Of a stretch of 6,776 bases of DNA, positions 1 through 6,545 are shown one piece after another. A program made the translations under genes and the position numbers. The notes beneath the pieces are model-generated. The model did no database searches. It had not been told where the DNA came from and saw only the letters and a program-made list of their open reading frames with translations. Position 1 is the stretch's first letter. Each line of letters opens with the position of its first letter. Source of the stretch: CAKZYD01 sp039026755 (lineage in GTDB: Bacteria; Pseudomonadota; Alphaproteobacteria; Sphingomonadales; CAKZYD01); assembly GCA_039026755.1 (NCBI GenBank), contig JBCCLR010000206.1, forward strand, positions 1-6,776, in the 5' to 3' direction.

Positions 1-396
1 ATGCGCTTTTGGGTGGTCCGCTCATCGCTATGGGCATTTGGTTTTGGCCTCCTCTATCTGCTTGGCTTCAGCTTGGCAGGCGAGTGGTTGTTTCACATCT
101 TTACCAGCGATGCCCAGGTACGCGCTGCAGCCCAGCCGCTCTATCTGTGGATCGCCCTTACGCCGCCAATTGCCGTGGCATGTTACCAGCTTGATGGCGT
201 GTTTATCGGCGCAGCCCAGGCCCGGCCCATGTTCACCACCATGCTCGTCTCGCTGGCGGGGATGCAGGCGCTTATTTGGAGTTTCATGCCGGCATATGGC
301 GTCAGTGGGCTGTGTGCGGCGTTTCTGGGCTTTTTCGCTATGCGCGGACTGGGTTTGATTGCCGCCTACCCGGCCATGGAACGGCGGGTTGTCTAG
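1..396 (+). CDS. MATE family efflux transporter, DinF-like (3' part)
   Basis: This is the C-terminal 131 residues of a multidrug and toxin extrusion (MATE) transporter, an inner-membrane antiporter that expels small organic compounds using an ion gradient. MATE proteins are usually about 440-460 residues, so the ATG at base 1 is almost certainly an internal Met and the gene starts left of the window. Four hydrophobic segments are visible (about residues 9-27, 45-62, 78-97 and 99-120). The stretch TSDAQVRAAAQPLYLW, followed by a Pro-Pro break and QLDGVFIGAAQA, is characteristic of the DinF branch, where a 'DG.FIGA' motif lies in the C-terminal half. The protein ends in a short basic tail. It is convergent with the acyltransferase gene and the two stop codons overlap in CTAG. 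Substrate cannot be predicted. The family call is firm; the DinF subgroup call is probable. Confidence 0.88.
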   Translation: MRFWVVRSSLWAFGFGLLYLLGFSLAGEWLFHIFTSDAQVRAAAQPLYLWIALTPPIAVACYQLDGVFIGAAQARPMFTTMLVSLAGMQALIWSFMPAYGVSGLCAAFLGFFAMRGLGLIAAYPAMERRVV

Positions 397-1256
397 TGCA
401 CGCGCTGTGCGCCGGCCTCGACGAACTTTGACGAATAGCGCTTGGTAATACGCTCAACAGGAAGCAATATAAAAACGTCCGTGGTGTTGAACTGCGGGTC
501 AACCACAGCGCCATGTCCCACATAGCAGCCTAGCCGCAAATAGCCTTTGATCAGCGGCGGCAGAGCACGCCGCGCCAGTTTAACGTCCAGGGCTTCTGAG
601 GCGATCATATTCATGTCAACAAACCGATCAGGCAGCGCGCATACATGAAGGTCTGGGGGCACCTGATGATGATGGTGCAGATAAGATAGCGCAACGCGGT
701 GGGCGCTGGGGTCTGTGCCAGGAAAACTGGCGCAGCCAAACATGTAGCCAATCGAATGCTGATGCAGATAAGAGGCAATGCCTTGCCACAACAGCGTGAT
801 CGTGGCCGCGCTGCGATGGCGCTTATGCACACAAGACCGGCCGAGCTCCAGCAGTTGCTTACCATCACCAAGCTTCGATTGAAACGCCGCTGACAAAATC
901 GGCTTCAGGTCGTATTCAGATTGCGAATAAAAACCGCGGTGCTGCTGCGCGGTGACTTGGCGCAGCAAACGATATGTTCCAACCACCTCAGGCGCATCAG
1001 GAACGCTGTGATCGAGCACCAGCAAATGATCGCAAATCGCATCATAGGCATCAATATCGCGCTGCAGGGCTTGCGACCACGCATCGGGCCGCGCACCCAT
1101 TTCGCCATAAAAGATTTGATAGCGCAGGGCTTGCGCCGCTTCCACCTCGGCTTGCGATGTCGCAACGCGCACATCAAGCACGCCCGAGCGGGCATAGACC
1201 GGAGCATCGGTCAAGACATCGACGGCAATTGTGGACCTGAGAAATTGACTGGCCAT
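393..1256 (-). CDS. olsB: OlsB-like GNAT-fold ornithine N-acyltransferase (hemolysin-like acyltransferase)
   Basis: Predicted L-ornithine N-alpha-acyltransferase, which transfers a 3-hydroxyacyl chain from acyl carrier protein to ornithine to give lyso-ornithine lipid, the first step of phosphorus-free ornithine-lipid synthesis at the inner membrane. The 287-residue length fits the family. Family features are RYQIFYGEMGA (45-55), the acidic DIDAYD stretch (67-72), CDHLLVLD (75-82), VGTYRLLR (92-99), LELGRSCV (136-143), FGCASFPGTDP (173-183), PPLIKGYLRLG (233-243) and a DVFILLPVERI end block (260-270). The ATG start is supported by AGGGGG 8 bases upstream, which sits in a small hairpin loop. 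It lies 153 bp downstream of ampG in the same direction and may have its own promoter. No olsA-type O-acyltransferase is in the window, so the second step must be encoded elsewhere. The main alternative is a related acyltransferase of the same Pfam group (Acetyltransf_5) using another amine. Confidence 0.85.
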   Translation of the reverse strand: MASQFLRSTIAVDVLTDAPVYARSGVLDVRVATSQAEVEAAQALRYQIFYGEMGARPDAWSQALQRDIDAYDAICDHLLVLDHSVPDAPEVVGTYRLLRQVTAQQHRGFYSQSEYDLKPILSAAFQSKLGDGKQLLELGRSCVHKRHRSAATITLLWQGIASYLHQHSIGYMFGCASFPGTDPSAHRVALSYLHHHHQVPPDLHVCALPDRFVDMNMIASEALDVKLARRALPPLIKGYLRLGCYVGHGAVVDPQFNTTDVFILLPVERITKRYSSKFVEAGAQRVH

Positions 1257-1264
1257 ATGCGCTG

Positions 1265-1270
1265 CCCCCT
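1265..1270 (-). promoter_or_regulatory. Ribosome binding site of the acyltransferase gene, inside a hairpin loop
   Basis: AGGGGG on the minus strand ends 8 bases before the ATG at 1256 and fixes that start. It falls within the 7-base loop of a perfect 5-bp stem (CGCTG / CAGCG, arms at 1272-1276 and 1260-1264). The motif and pairing are directly visible; a role in translation is inference. Confidence 0.6.
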
Positions 1271-1409
1271 ACAGCGAAAAAGCGTCAATCAAGTGACACT
1301 TCCAGCGTTTTTTTAATTGTTGTTAAGTAGCTTTAGCCGGAATTAAGCGGCTGCACCAGACACTGCCAGTCACAGCTTCGTGAGCCTCGCGTTACAATTC
1401 AGACCCTCC

Positions 1410-2696
1410 CTATTGCCGGACCTCGGCAACGCCGCCACTGCGAATGAGCAGCCACAACAATAAAAGCCCCGGCAATGCGGCTGCCGTGCTGATACAGAAA
1501 AAAACTGGCCAACCGACCGCCTCTTGCACGAAGCCAGATGGGGTCGCCAGTACCGCCCGCGCCACATTTGTAAGGGCCGATAAAAGCGCATATTGCGTCG
1601 CCGTAAAGCGCAGATCGCACAGGCCCGATAGATACGCGACCAGCACAGTCCCACCCAGCGCGCTGGAAAAGTTCTCAACACCGATCGTCAGCGCAAGCAT
1701 GGGGATGGAATGGCCGACCTGCGCCAGCGCGACAAACAGCAGGTTAGACAGCATCATAAACACCGACGTGGCAAACAAAGCGCTGCGCATGCCTAGGACA
1801 TTGACCGTGACCGCCGCCGCCGCCGCTCCTAAAATTCCCGCTGCCGCACCCACCAGCTTGTTCGCTGATGCAATTTCTGGCTTGGTAAAGCCCAAATCAA
1901 CCAGCAGCGGCGAGGTCATAATCGCGGCCATAGCATCGCCTAGTTTTAAGAGCACTAAAAACACTAGAATAAGCAGCGCCACTTTAAGGCCCTGAGATCG
2001 GCTAAATTCCACGACTGGGCTTAAAAAAGTGGTCCAGGCCCAAGCCAAAAAACTTTGTCCGCGCTGGCCCTTTGTGACCTGCGGCAGGTCTGGCTCCCCA
2101 ATTAAAACTGCAGCAAGTGCGCCAACGCTGACCAAAAAGGCGGTAATGACATAGGCCGTTGGCCAGTTAAAACTCTGTGCCAGCAGCAAAGTGCCCGCAC
2201 CAGAGAACAGCATGCCGAAGCGATAGCCCGTGGTAATCATGCTGGCGCCCGCCGGCTGATCGCGCGCATCGAGAATTTCGATACGATAGGCGTCGATGAC
2301 GATGTCTTGCGTGGCGGAGAGGAAGCCGACGGCAACGGCGAGAAGGGCGGTGCGGCTTATATGCTGCGCAGGCGCGGATAGACCTAAAGCAATGATCGCG
2401 AGAAACAGCAGGCCTTGCGTTAAAAACAGCCAGGCGCGGCGATGGCCAACCCAGCGCGCAAACAGCGGCAAACGCACATTTTGCACAAACGGCGCCCAAG
2501 CGAATTTAAGCGAATAGGGCGTTGTGACTGCCGCAAACAATCCAATCGTGCCTTTTGATATCCCAAGTTCTGAAAGCCACAGGGTCAGCGTCGCCAAAAT
2601 CAGCGCAATCGGAAACCCTGAGGAAATGCCAAGCGCGAACACCGCAAGCGGGCCGCGCCGCATATAAGGTGCAAGGCTGGCTGAAAGTGACGTCAT
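1410..2696 (-). CDS. ampG: AmpG-like muropeptide permease (MFS)
   Basis: Inner-membrane major-facilitator transporter of the AmpG/PAT type, predicted to import GlcNAc-1,6-anhydro-MurNAc peptides from the periplasm for peptidoglycan recycling; in many bacteria this also feeds AmpR-type beta-lactamase induction. The 428 residues include about twelve hydrophobic segments. Family hallmarks are GFPIALILATLTLWLSELGI (27-46), SLKFAWAPFVQ (62-72), GHRRAW (84-89), TQDIVIDAYRIEIL (129-142), GYRFGM (157-162), KLGDAMAAIM (251-260) followed by a LGFTKPEIA turn, ENFSSALGGT (341-350) and FTATQYALLSAL (364-375). It starts 99 bp downstream of comM and could share its transcript. The ATG start has only a weak purine-rich upstream stretch (AAGACGGCG). 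No ampC, ampR, ampD or nagZ is nearby, so recycling enzymes must be elsewhere. The AmpG family call is strong; exact substrate is from family knowledge. Confidence 0.88.
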   Translation of the reverse strand: MTSLSASLAPYMRRGPLAVFALGISSGFPIALILATLTLWLSELGISKGTIGLFAAVTTPYSLKFAWAPFVQNVRLPLFARWVGHRRAWLFLTQGLLFLAIIALGLSAPAQHISRTALLAVAVGFLSATQDIVIDAYRIEILDARDQPAGASMITTGYRFGMLFSGAGTLLLAQSFNWPTAYVITAFLVSVGALAAVLIGEPDLPQVTKGQRGQSFLAWAWTTFLSPVVEFSRSQGLKVALLILVFLVLLKLGDAMAAIMTSPLLVDLGFTKPEIASANKLVGAAAGILGAAAAAVTVNVLGMRSALFATSVFMMLSNLLFVALAQVGHSIPMLALTIGVENFSSALGGTVLVAYLSGLCDLRFTATQYALLSALTNVARAVLATPSGFVQEAVGWPVFFCISTAAALPGLLLLWLLIRSGGVAEVRQ

Positions 2697-2795
2697 GACG
2701 CCGTCTTAGACTGTCAAGTGCGGCCTGACTAGGGCGCTGCGCACACGGGCAATTGGGATGCAGGTTGCGCCTTTCATGCGGCACGCGCGGAATTC

Positions 2796-4304
2796 TTAGG
2801 CCACCGGCTGAATACGCCGGTAGCCCAGCGCCTCGGCTAAATGCGCGCGATTGAGCGCCTCTTCGCCCGCCAAGTCGGCTAGCGTGCGCGCCACGCGTAA
2901 AACGCGGTGATAGCCGCGCGCTGTGAGGTTGAGCTGTTTGATGGCACTCTCCATCAGCTTCCGGCCATCCTCATCAATGGCCGCGGCGCGCTCTAGGACT
3001 GGGCCATCAGCTTCAGAGTTGGTGCGAATGCCGTCCTGCGCATAACGTTCAGCTTGGATACCTCGTGCGGCGGCAACCCGCTGTTTTACCTGTGCCGAGC
3101 CTTCGGCGGGTTTAGGCAAGGTCAGGTCAAGCGCCGACACCGGCGGCACATCCACATAAAGATCGATGCGGTCAAGCATAGGGCCGGAGATTTTGGCTTG
3201 ATAATCCGCAGCGCACTTGGGGGCACGCGTGCAGCTTCCATCTGGACTTGCAATATTACCGCAGCGGCAAGGGTTCATCGCAGCGATTAGTTGAAACCGG
3301 GCTGGAAAAGTAACGTGCGCATTGGCCCGCGCGACGCTGACCACACCCGTTTCAATGGGCTGGCGCAGCGCGTCAATGGCATTGCGCTGAAACTCTGGCA
3401 ATTCATCAAGAAACAAAATACCGCAATGAGCGAGGGAGACCTCGCCAGGCCGCACTTTAAGCCCGCCGCCGGTGAGCGCCGCCATGGACGCGCTGTGATG
3501 CGGGCTACGAAACGGTCGGGTTTGGCTGATCTGGCCATCTTTGAGTTCGCCTGCGATCGACGCCACCATGGACACCTGTAAGGCTTCTTCCGGGCTCAGC
3601 GGCGGGAGTAGGCCAGGCAGGCACGAGGCCAGCAATGATTTTCCCGAGCCGGGCGGGCCGCACATGAGCATGGTGTGGCCACCAGCCGCCGCCACCTCAA
3701 GTGCGCGTTTGGCCGCTTCTTGGCCTTTGATTTCGTTTAAGTCGCGCCCGCAGTGCTGCGGCGACGCGATTGCCGCGGCAGGTTGGCTAAGCAGTTGCCG
3801 ACCTTTAAAGTGGTTGAGGAGCTGCATGATATGCCCGGCCGCCAATATGGGTATATCACCGGCCCAGGCCGCCTCGCCGCCTTGCACCTGCGGACACATT
3901 AATCCCTTACCATCAGCATTGGCGGCAACAGCAGCCGGCAGCACACCCGGTACGGCGCGTATGGTGCCATCAAGGCCCAATTCACCCAGCGCTACAAAGT
4001 CAGCCACATCCGCTTGGTCGACGACATCGAGCGCCACAAGCAGCGCTAAGGCGATGGGCAAATCAAAATGGCTGCCTTCTTTAGGCAAGTCGGCCGGCGC
4101 TAAATTCACCGTGATGCGCTTGGGCGGCAGCGCCAGGCCGACCGCTCCAAGCGCAGCGCGCACCCGCTCGCGGCTTTCTGCCACAGCCTTATCGGCAAGG
4201 CCGACAATTGTAAAAGCGGGCAAGCCAGAAGCGACGTGCACCTGCACTTCAACCGGCCGCGCCTCGACCCCGAGAAACGCCATTGTATGTAAATGTGCAA
4301 CCAC
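2796..4304 (-). CDS. comM: YifB/ComM-type Mg-chelatase-like AAA+ ATPase
   Basis: Cytoplasmic hexameric AAA+ ATPase of the YifB/ComM family. ComM is known as a DNA helicase promoting branch migration when incoming DNA is recombined during natural transformation; the gene also occurs widely in species not known to be competent. Counting from the chosen start (502 residues), the N-terminal ChlI/Lon-protease-like domain covers about 8-125 with PPKRITVNLAPADLPKEGSHFD (60-81). Then come Walker A GPPGSGKS (216-223), the FRSPHH block (265-270), Walker B GILFLDELPEF (295-305), a cysteine-containing NPCRCG (344-349), GPMLDRIDL (374-382) and a C-terminal helical domain with LTARGYHRVLRVARTLADL. I chose GTG 4304 because the protein then begins MVAHLHTMAFLGVEA, matching the usual family start, and GGGGGG lies 4 bases upstream. 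The ATG at 4334 would add ten atypical residues. The gene is intact, with all key motifs present. Confidence 0.92.
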   Translation of the reverse strand: MVAHLHTMAFLGVEARPVEVQVHVASGLPAFTIVGLADKAVAESRERVRAALGAVGLALPPKRITVNLAPADLPKEGSHFDLPIALALLVALDVVDQADVADFVALGELGLDGTIRAVPGVLPAAVAANADGKGLMCPQVQGGEAAWAGDIPILAAGHIMQLLNHFKGRQLLSQPAAAIASPQHCGRDLNEIKGQEAAKRALEVAAAGGHTMLMCGPPGSGKSLLASCLPGLLPPLSPEEALQVSMVASIAGELKDGQISQTRPFRSPHHSASMAALTGGGLKVRPGEVSLAHCGILFLDELPEFQRNAIDALRQPIETGVVSVARANAHVTFPARFQLIAAMNPCRCGNIASPDGSCTRAPKCAADYQAKISGPMLDRIDLYVDVPPVSALDLTLPKPAEGSAQVKQRVAAARGIQAERYAQDGIRTNSEADGPVLERAAAIDEDGRKLMESAIKQLNLTARGYHRVLRVARTLADLAGEEALNRAHLAEALGYRRIQPVA

Positions 4305-4308
4305 CGCG

Positions 4309-4314
4309 CCCCCC
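4309..4314 (-). promoter_or_regulatory. G-run ribosome binding site for the GTG start of comM
   Basis: Six consecutive G on the minus strand lie 4 bases before the GTG at 4304. By contrast, the upstream ATG at 4334 is preceded by pyrimidine-rich CACTCTCAAC without a Shine-Dalgarno match. This favours the GTG. The run is only a partial match to AGGAGG. Confidence 0.4.
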
Positions 4315-4341
4315 AAACGCTGCTCGCAAGCCATTGTTGAG

Positions 4342-4371
4342 AGTGTAGGCGCAAATGACCGGCAATTACAA
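4342..4371 (-). promoter_or_regulatory. Candidate promoter for comM
   Basis: On the minus strand, TTGTAA (4366-4371; 4 of 6 matches to TTGACA) is followed after 18 bases by TACACT (4342-4347; 4 of 6 matches to TATAAT). Transcription would begin near 4335, leaving no leader for the ATG at 4334 but about 30 bases for the GTG at 4304, so the promoter and the start choice agree. The prediction is weak, as such matches occur by chance. Confidence 0.28.
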
Positions 4372-4387
4372 ATGGATGCGGTTTTCG

Positions 4388-4410
4388 CGCGGCGTATTTT
4401 ATACGTCGTG
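4388..4410. repeat. Inverted repeat between the barrel-protein gene and comM
   Basis: CGCGGCGTAT, then TTT, then ATACGTCGTG. Read on the plus strand, this pairs over 10 positions with two G.T wobbles and a 3-base loop; on the minus strand the two wobbles become A.C mismatches, leaving a 5-bp core (CGTAT/ATACG). No T-run follows on the minus strand, so it is not a standard intrinsic terminator. It lies just past the stop codon of the outer-membrane protein gene and could be an mRNA 3' structure or a protein site. Confidence 0.35.
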
Positions 4411-4417
4411 ACGGGCG

Positions 4418-6334
4418 TTAAAAGTAGCGCTGCAGGCGAAACTGCACAAAGTCATCGTCTTGGAACACCTGAAAGGCGGAGGGCTGGTCGCTCTGCGTTA
4501 AAATACGGGCATCAAGTGACAGCAGCCAGTCTTTGCCAAGCCGGGTTGAGGCTTCGAGATTGATAAACGCGCCGTCGCCATCCAGGTCAACAATCGCGCC
4601 GGCTAAGATGTTAGTATCTGAGGTATTGTTCAGCGACAGCCGCGCGCCCACAAAAACATCCTCTTCAAAGGGCAGCGGCGCGCCTTCACCGCGGTCGTCA
4701 TAGAGAAATTCTGACAACAGGCCGACATCGGCGGAGCCAAACAGATTAAACGCGGTATATTCAAAGCCGGCAATAAACGCGGCATAATCATCTAGATCAT
4801 TCCATTGCTGGATCGCTTCGCCCTTTAGCAGCAGCGGTCCAAGCGTGACTTGCGCATCAAGGCCGACTTGGCGAATTTCATCATAATTGGGGATGAAGAC
4901 CAGGCGGGTGACGTCATCATTGTCAAGCCCAATGGTGAGCCGCGGGTCGCGCGCGATGCCATCGAAATAGCTCACGCCCACATCAAAGAAGCGCGATGTT
5001 GCCGAATAGCGCGCCGCCCAGCTCAGATGCCACTCATTGCCGCCGGCAAATTGTGCCTGGTCAGTATCGACCACCAGGGGCCCATTGGGCCGGCCATCAG
5101 CGCCGGGAAAGGTGCGCTGACGCGCGAGTGGCATGGCATAGGCTGAAAAGGTGCCAATGGGCGACACATAGTGGCCGGCGACCATCAATTCGCCGCGTTT
5201 GTCTTCTTCATCAATGTCTTCAACGCCGTCAATTTGATTGATGATGTCAACCAGGTGGAAGGATTCCGCGGTGCCCCAAAATACCGTATCAAAACCCAGC
5301 GTGAGCGTTGCGTCACCATAGCTGCCGGTATATTTCGCTTCGCGCACTTCGGCATGTGTGCGCTGGCTGTCGACGGCGTCGACGCGGCCAAAGCCAGTCA
5401 CCTTCAACGCATGATTGTCCTTGGGCGCCCATTGCGCAGTCAGTTGCGCCGCCACAGAGCCAGTGACGCGGGGCCGATCGCCATCGCCTGACGCCTCCAA
5501 ATAGGGCCGTGCTTCAGCTTCCACATAGCCATAAAATGCGCGCTGATTGATTTTGCGATCGCGGCTTTTCAGATCAGGCAATATTGCCCGAATGGGCGCG
5601 CTGGGCGCCGGCTGACTTGGCCGAGGCGGCGGCGGCGGGGCACCGGCCATCACGTCATCAGCTGCAAAATCAGCACTGAAGTCATTTGAATAGGCCACCT
5701 GCTGCCGCTGGGTTGGCTGCACGCGATCATCAAGTGGTGGCGGCGAAATCGCCCAACGAATAGCGCTAATGCGCGGAACAGGCGTGCGCCGTGGCGGCTG
5801 CACTGACCTCGTCTCTGCAAAGCCATTATCAAACGGCTTTGGGTAGAAATCGAGCACCAAGCGAATGCCGCTGCCGCGTTCAGCATCGAGCGTAAAATTG
5901 CGCATCGGCTGCATACCTGTAACGCCGTCAATATAGATGGCAGTCAAATCGCCTAGACCGGTTTCAAGCTGCGCGCGCATCGGGCCTGCGGTCGCAATAT
6001 CAATGCCGCGCGCTGATTGAACACCATTAAAGAACAGCGCAAAACCATCGACCGACGGCACAATGTCAGGCTGTGATGTTTGCGACATTTCGATCACCAG
6101 GCGCACATAGTCTTCATGCTCGCCAGCACGCAGCCGCTCAATTTGCGGCAACGCTGCCGTCACGGCAGAACTGGTAAACACAAACGCAGCGGCGACGCAG
6201 AAGCAAAAGCCATGCGATACAAACCCATTGAGCAGAGCCCGGTGCTGCGCCGCGACACTGCGGAAGGTATCGGTTTCGCCAGTGCTGCGGTCCACGCGGC
6301 TCGCCTGTGCTAAACTATCAGGGGTGTCACCCAA
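4418..6334 (-). CDS. Predicted outer-membrane beta-barrel protein with AMIN-like N-terminal domain
   Basis: Protein of unknown function, 638 residues, predicted to be secreted and inserted in the outer membrane. A signal-like hydrophobic stretch (41-60) ends AVTA|ALPQ. Residues 62-165 resemble an AMIN-type domain, a periplasmic module that binds peptidoglycan or envelope partners, with repeated short beta strands such as VRLVIEM and IRLVLDF. A Pro-rich linker (180-250, containing PPPPP) leads to alternating polar/hydrophobic strands from about 265 to a terminal phenylalanine (QRYF), the usual end of a barrel. Conspicuous are VFWGTAESFHLVDIINQ (351-367), the acidic VEDIDEEDK (371-379) and DLDGDG (583-588). 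The start is uncertain: TTG at 6334 leaves a 40-residue N-region, while GTG at 6295 shortens it and has AGGCGAG upstream. The neighbouring LolA-like gene suggests envelope transport. A porin or other lipid/lipoprotein-related function is possible. Secretion and barrel calls are moderately sure; the AMIN call is tentative. Confidence 0.72.
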   Translation of the reverse strand: MGDTPDSLAQASRVDRSTGETDTFRSVAAQHRALLNGFVSHGFCFCVAAAFVFTSSAVTAALPQIERLRAGEHEDYVRLVIEMSQTSQPDIVPSVDGFALFFNGVQSARGIDIATAGPMRAQLETGLGDLTAIYIDGVTGMQPMRNFTLDAERGSGIRLVLDFYPKPFDNGFAETRSVQPPRRTPVPRISAIRWAISPPPLDDRVQPTQRQQVAYSNDFSADFAADDVMAGAPPPPPRPSQPAPSAPIRAILPDLKSRDRKINQRAFYGYVEAEARPYLEASGDGDRPRVTGSVAAQLTAQWAPKDNHALKVTGFGRVDAVDSQRTHAEVREAKYTGSYGDATLTLGFDTVFWGTAESFHLVDIINQIDGVEDIDEEDKRGELMVAGHYVSPIGTFSAYAMPLARQRTFPGADGRPNGPLVVDTDQAQFAGGNEWHLSWAARYSATSRFFDVGVSYFDGIARDPRLTIGLDNDDVTRLVFIPNYDEIRQVGLDAQVTLGPLLLKGEAIQQWNDLDDYAAFIAGFEYTAFNLFGSADVGLLSEFLYDDRGEGAPLPFEEDVFVGARLSLNNTSDTNILAGAIVDLDGDGAFINLEASTRLGKDWLLSLDARILTQSDQPSAFQVFQDDDFVQFRLQRYF

Positions 6335-6340
6335 CGCTTT

Positions 6341-6351
6341 TTAAGCCTTAA
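6341..6351. repeat. Perfect short palindrome TTAAGCCTTAA upstream of the barrel-protein start
   Basis: Two 5-base arms, TTAAG and CTTAA, flank one central base. The minus-strand reading carries AAGG, which ends 11 bases before the TTG start and is the only Shine-Dalgarno-like element there. It could act as a protein site or a weak RBS structure, or be chance in AT-rich DNA. Confidence 0.3.
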
Positions 6352-6391
6352 CACTACATCACAAACTGCCGCCAAGACTGCGCGCGGATGC

Positions 6392-6409
6392 CTTTAAGGC
6401 CGTTTAAAG
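6392..6409. repeat. Inverted repeat CTTTAA-N6-TTAAAG
   Basis: Perfect 6-base arms with a 6-base spacer. The right arm overlaps the candidate -10 hexamer of the barrel-protein promoter, a position where an operator would be effective. It is directly visible; binding is inference. Confidence 0.35.
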
Positions 6410-6430
6410 AATCGGTAAAATTAAGCGCAA
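6403..6430 (-). promoter_or_regulatory. Candidate promoter for the barrel-protein gene
   Basis: On the minus strand, TTGCGC (6425-6430; 3 of 6 to TTGACA) is followed after 16 bases by TTTAAA (6403-6408; 4 of 6 to TATAAT). Transcription would start near 6396 with a leader of about 60 bases to the TTG start. The direct repeats at 6432-6456 lie immediately upstream of the -35 and an inverted repeat overlaps the -10. The hexamers are weak, so position and context carry most of the argument. Confidence 0.25.
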
Positions 6431-6431
6431 A

Positions 6432-6456
6432 AATACTAGATATTGTGGAATACTAG
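6432..6456. repeat. Direct repeat AATACTAG-N9-AATACTAG
   Basis: Identical 8-base copies at 6432-6439 and 6449-6456 are 17 bases apart, start to start. On the minus strand they read CTAGTATT. CTAG is generally scarce in bacterial genomes, so two copies inside an exact repeat next to a candidate -35 may be a regulator site. The 17-base period is not a whole number of helical turns, which weakens that idea. Confidence 0.45.
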
Positions 6457-6532
6457 TCCAGCGCACCTATAGAGGCAAGTCAGGGAATACGCCAGGAGCG
6501 CTGCAAAGACTGTGTTGACGTACGATATACAC

Positions 6533-6545
6533 ACGCCAACGGCGT
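6533..6545. repeat. Small GC-rich hairpin ACGCC-AAC-GGCGT after the LolA-like gene
   Basis: A perfect 5-bp stem with a 3-base loop begins about 12 bases past the stop codon of the LolA-like gene on the minus strand. No T-run follows, so a standard intrinsic terminator is not supported; it may protect the mRNA 3' end or be chance. Confidence 0.3.

Noticed and set aside
1..3. ATG at base 1 as the true start of a small membrane protein
   Set aside because: The sequence matches only the C-terminal third of MATE transporters and starts mid-fold, so the window edge cuts a longer gene.
666..677. Run of four histidines in the OlsB-like protein as a metal site
   Set aside because: The run (residues 194-197) lies in a helix region where family members are already His-rich after 'SYL', so it probably extends a normal feature.
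921..1316. 131-codon plus-strand open frame opposite the acyltransferase gene
   Set aside because: Arg/His/Ile-rich shadow of the OlsB-like coding frame, which carries the conserved motifs.
1335..1352. AGCCG-N8-CGGCT inverted repeat downstream of ampG as a terminator
   Set aside because: The stem is only 5 bp with an 8-base loop and no T-run follows on the minus strand.
1444..1995. 183-codon plus-strand open frame opposite ampG
   Set aside because: Its composition is that of an antisense shadow, with no hydrophobic or domain pattern, and the opposite strand encodes all AmpG hallmarks.
2712..2717. Perfect TTGACA -35 hexamer on the minus strand just before ampG
   Set aside because: A matching -10 at 16-18 bases would fall at or inside the ampG start codon, and no TATAAT-like sequence is there; most likely chance.
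3541..4563. 340-codon plus-strand open frame opposite comM and the barrel-gene end
   Set aside because: It lies antisense to a clearly conserved ComM protein, is rich in Ser/Ala/Pro/Arg as expected from the complement of GC-rich codons, and shows no recognisable domain.
6515..6520. TTGACG on the plus strand as a -35 element
   Set aside because: No -10-like hexamer lies 16-18 bases downstream and no plus-strand gene follows.
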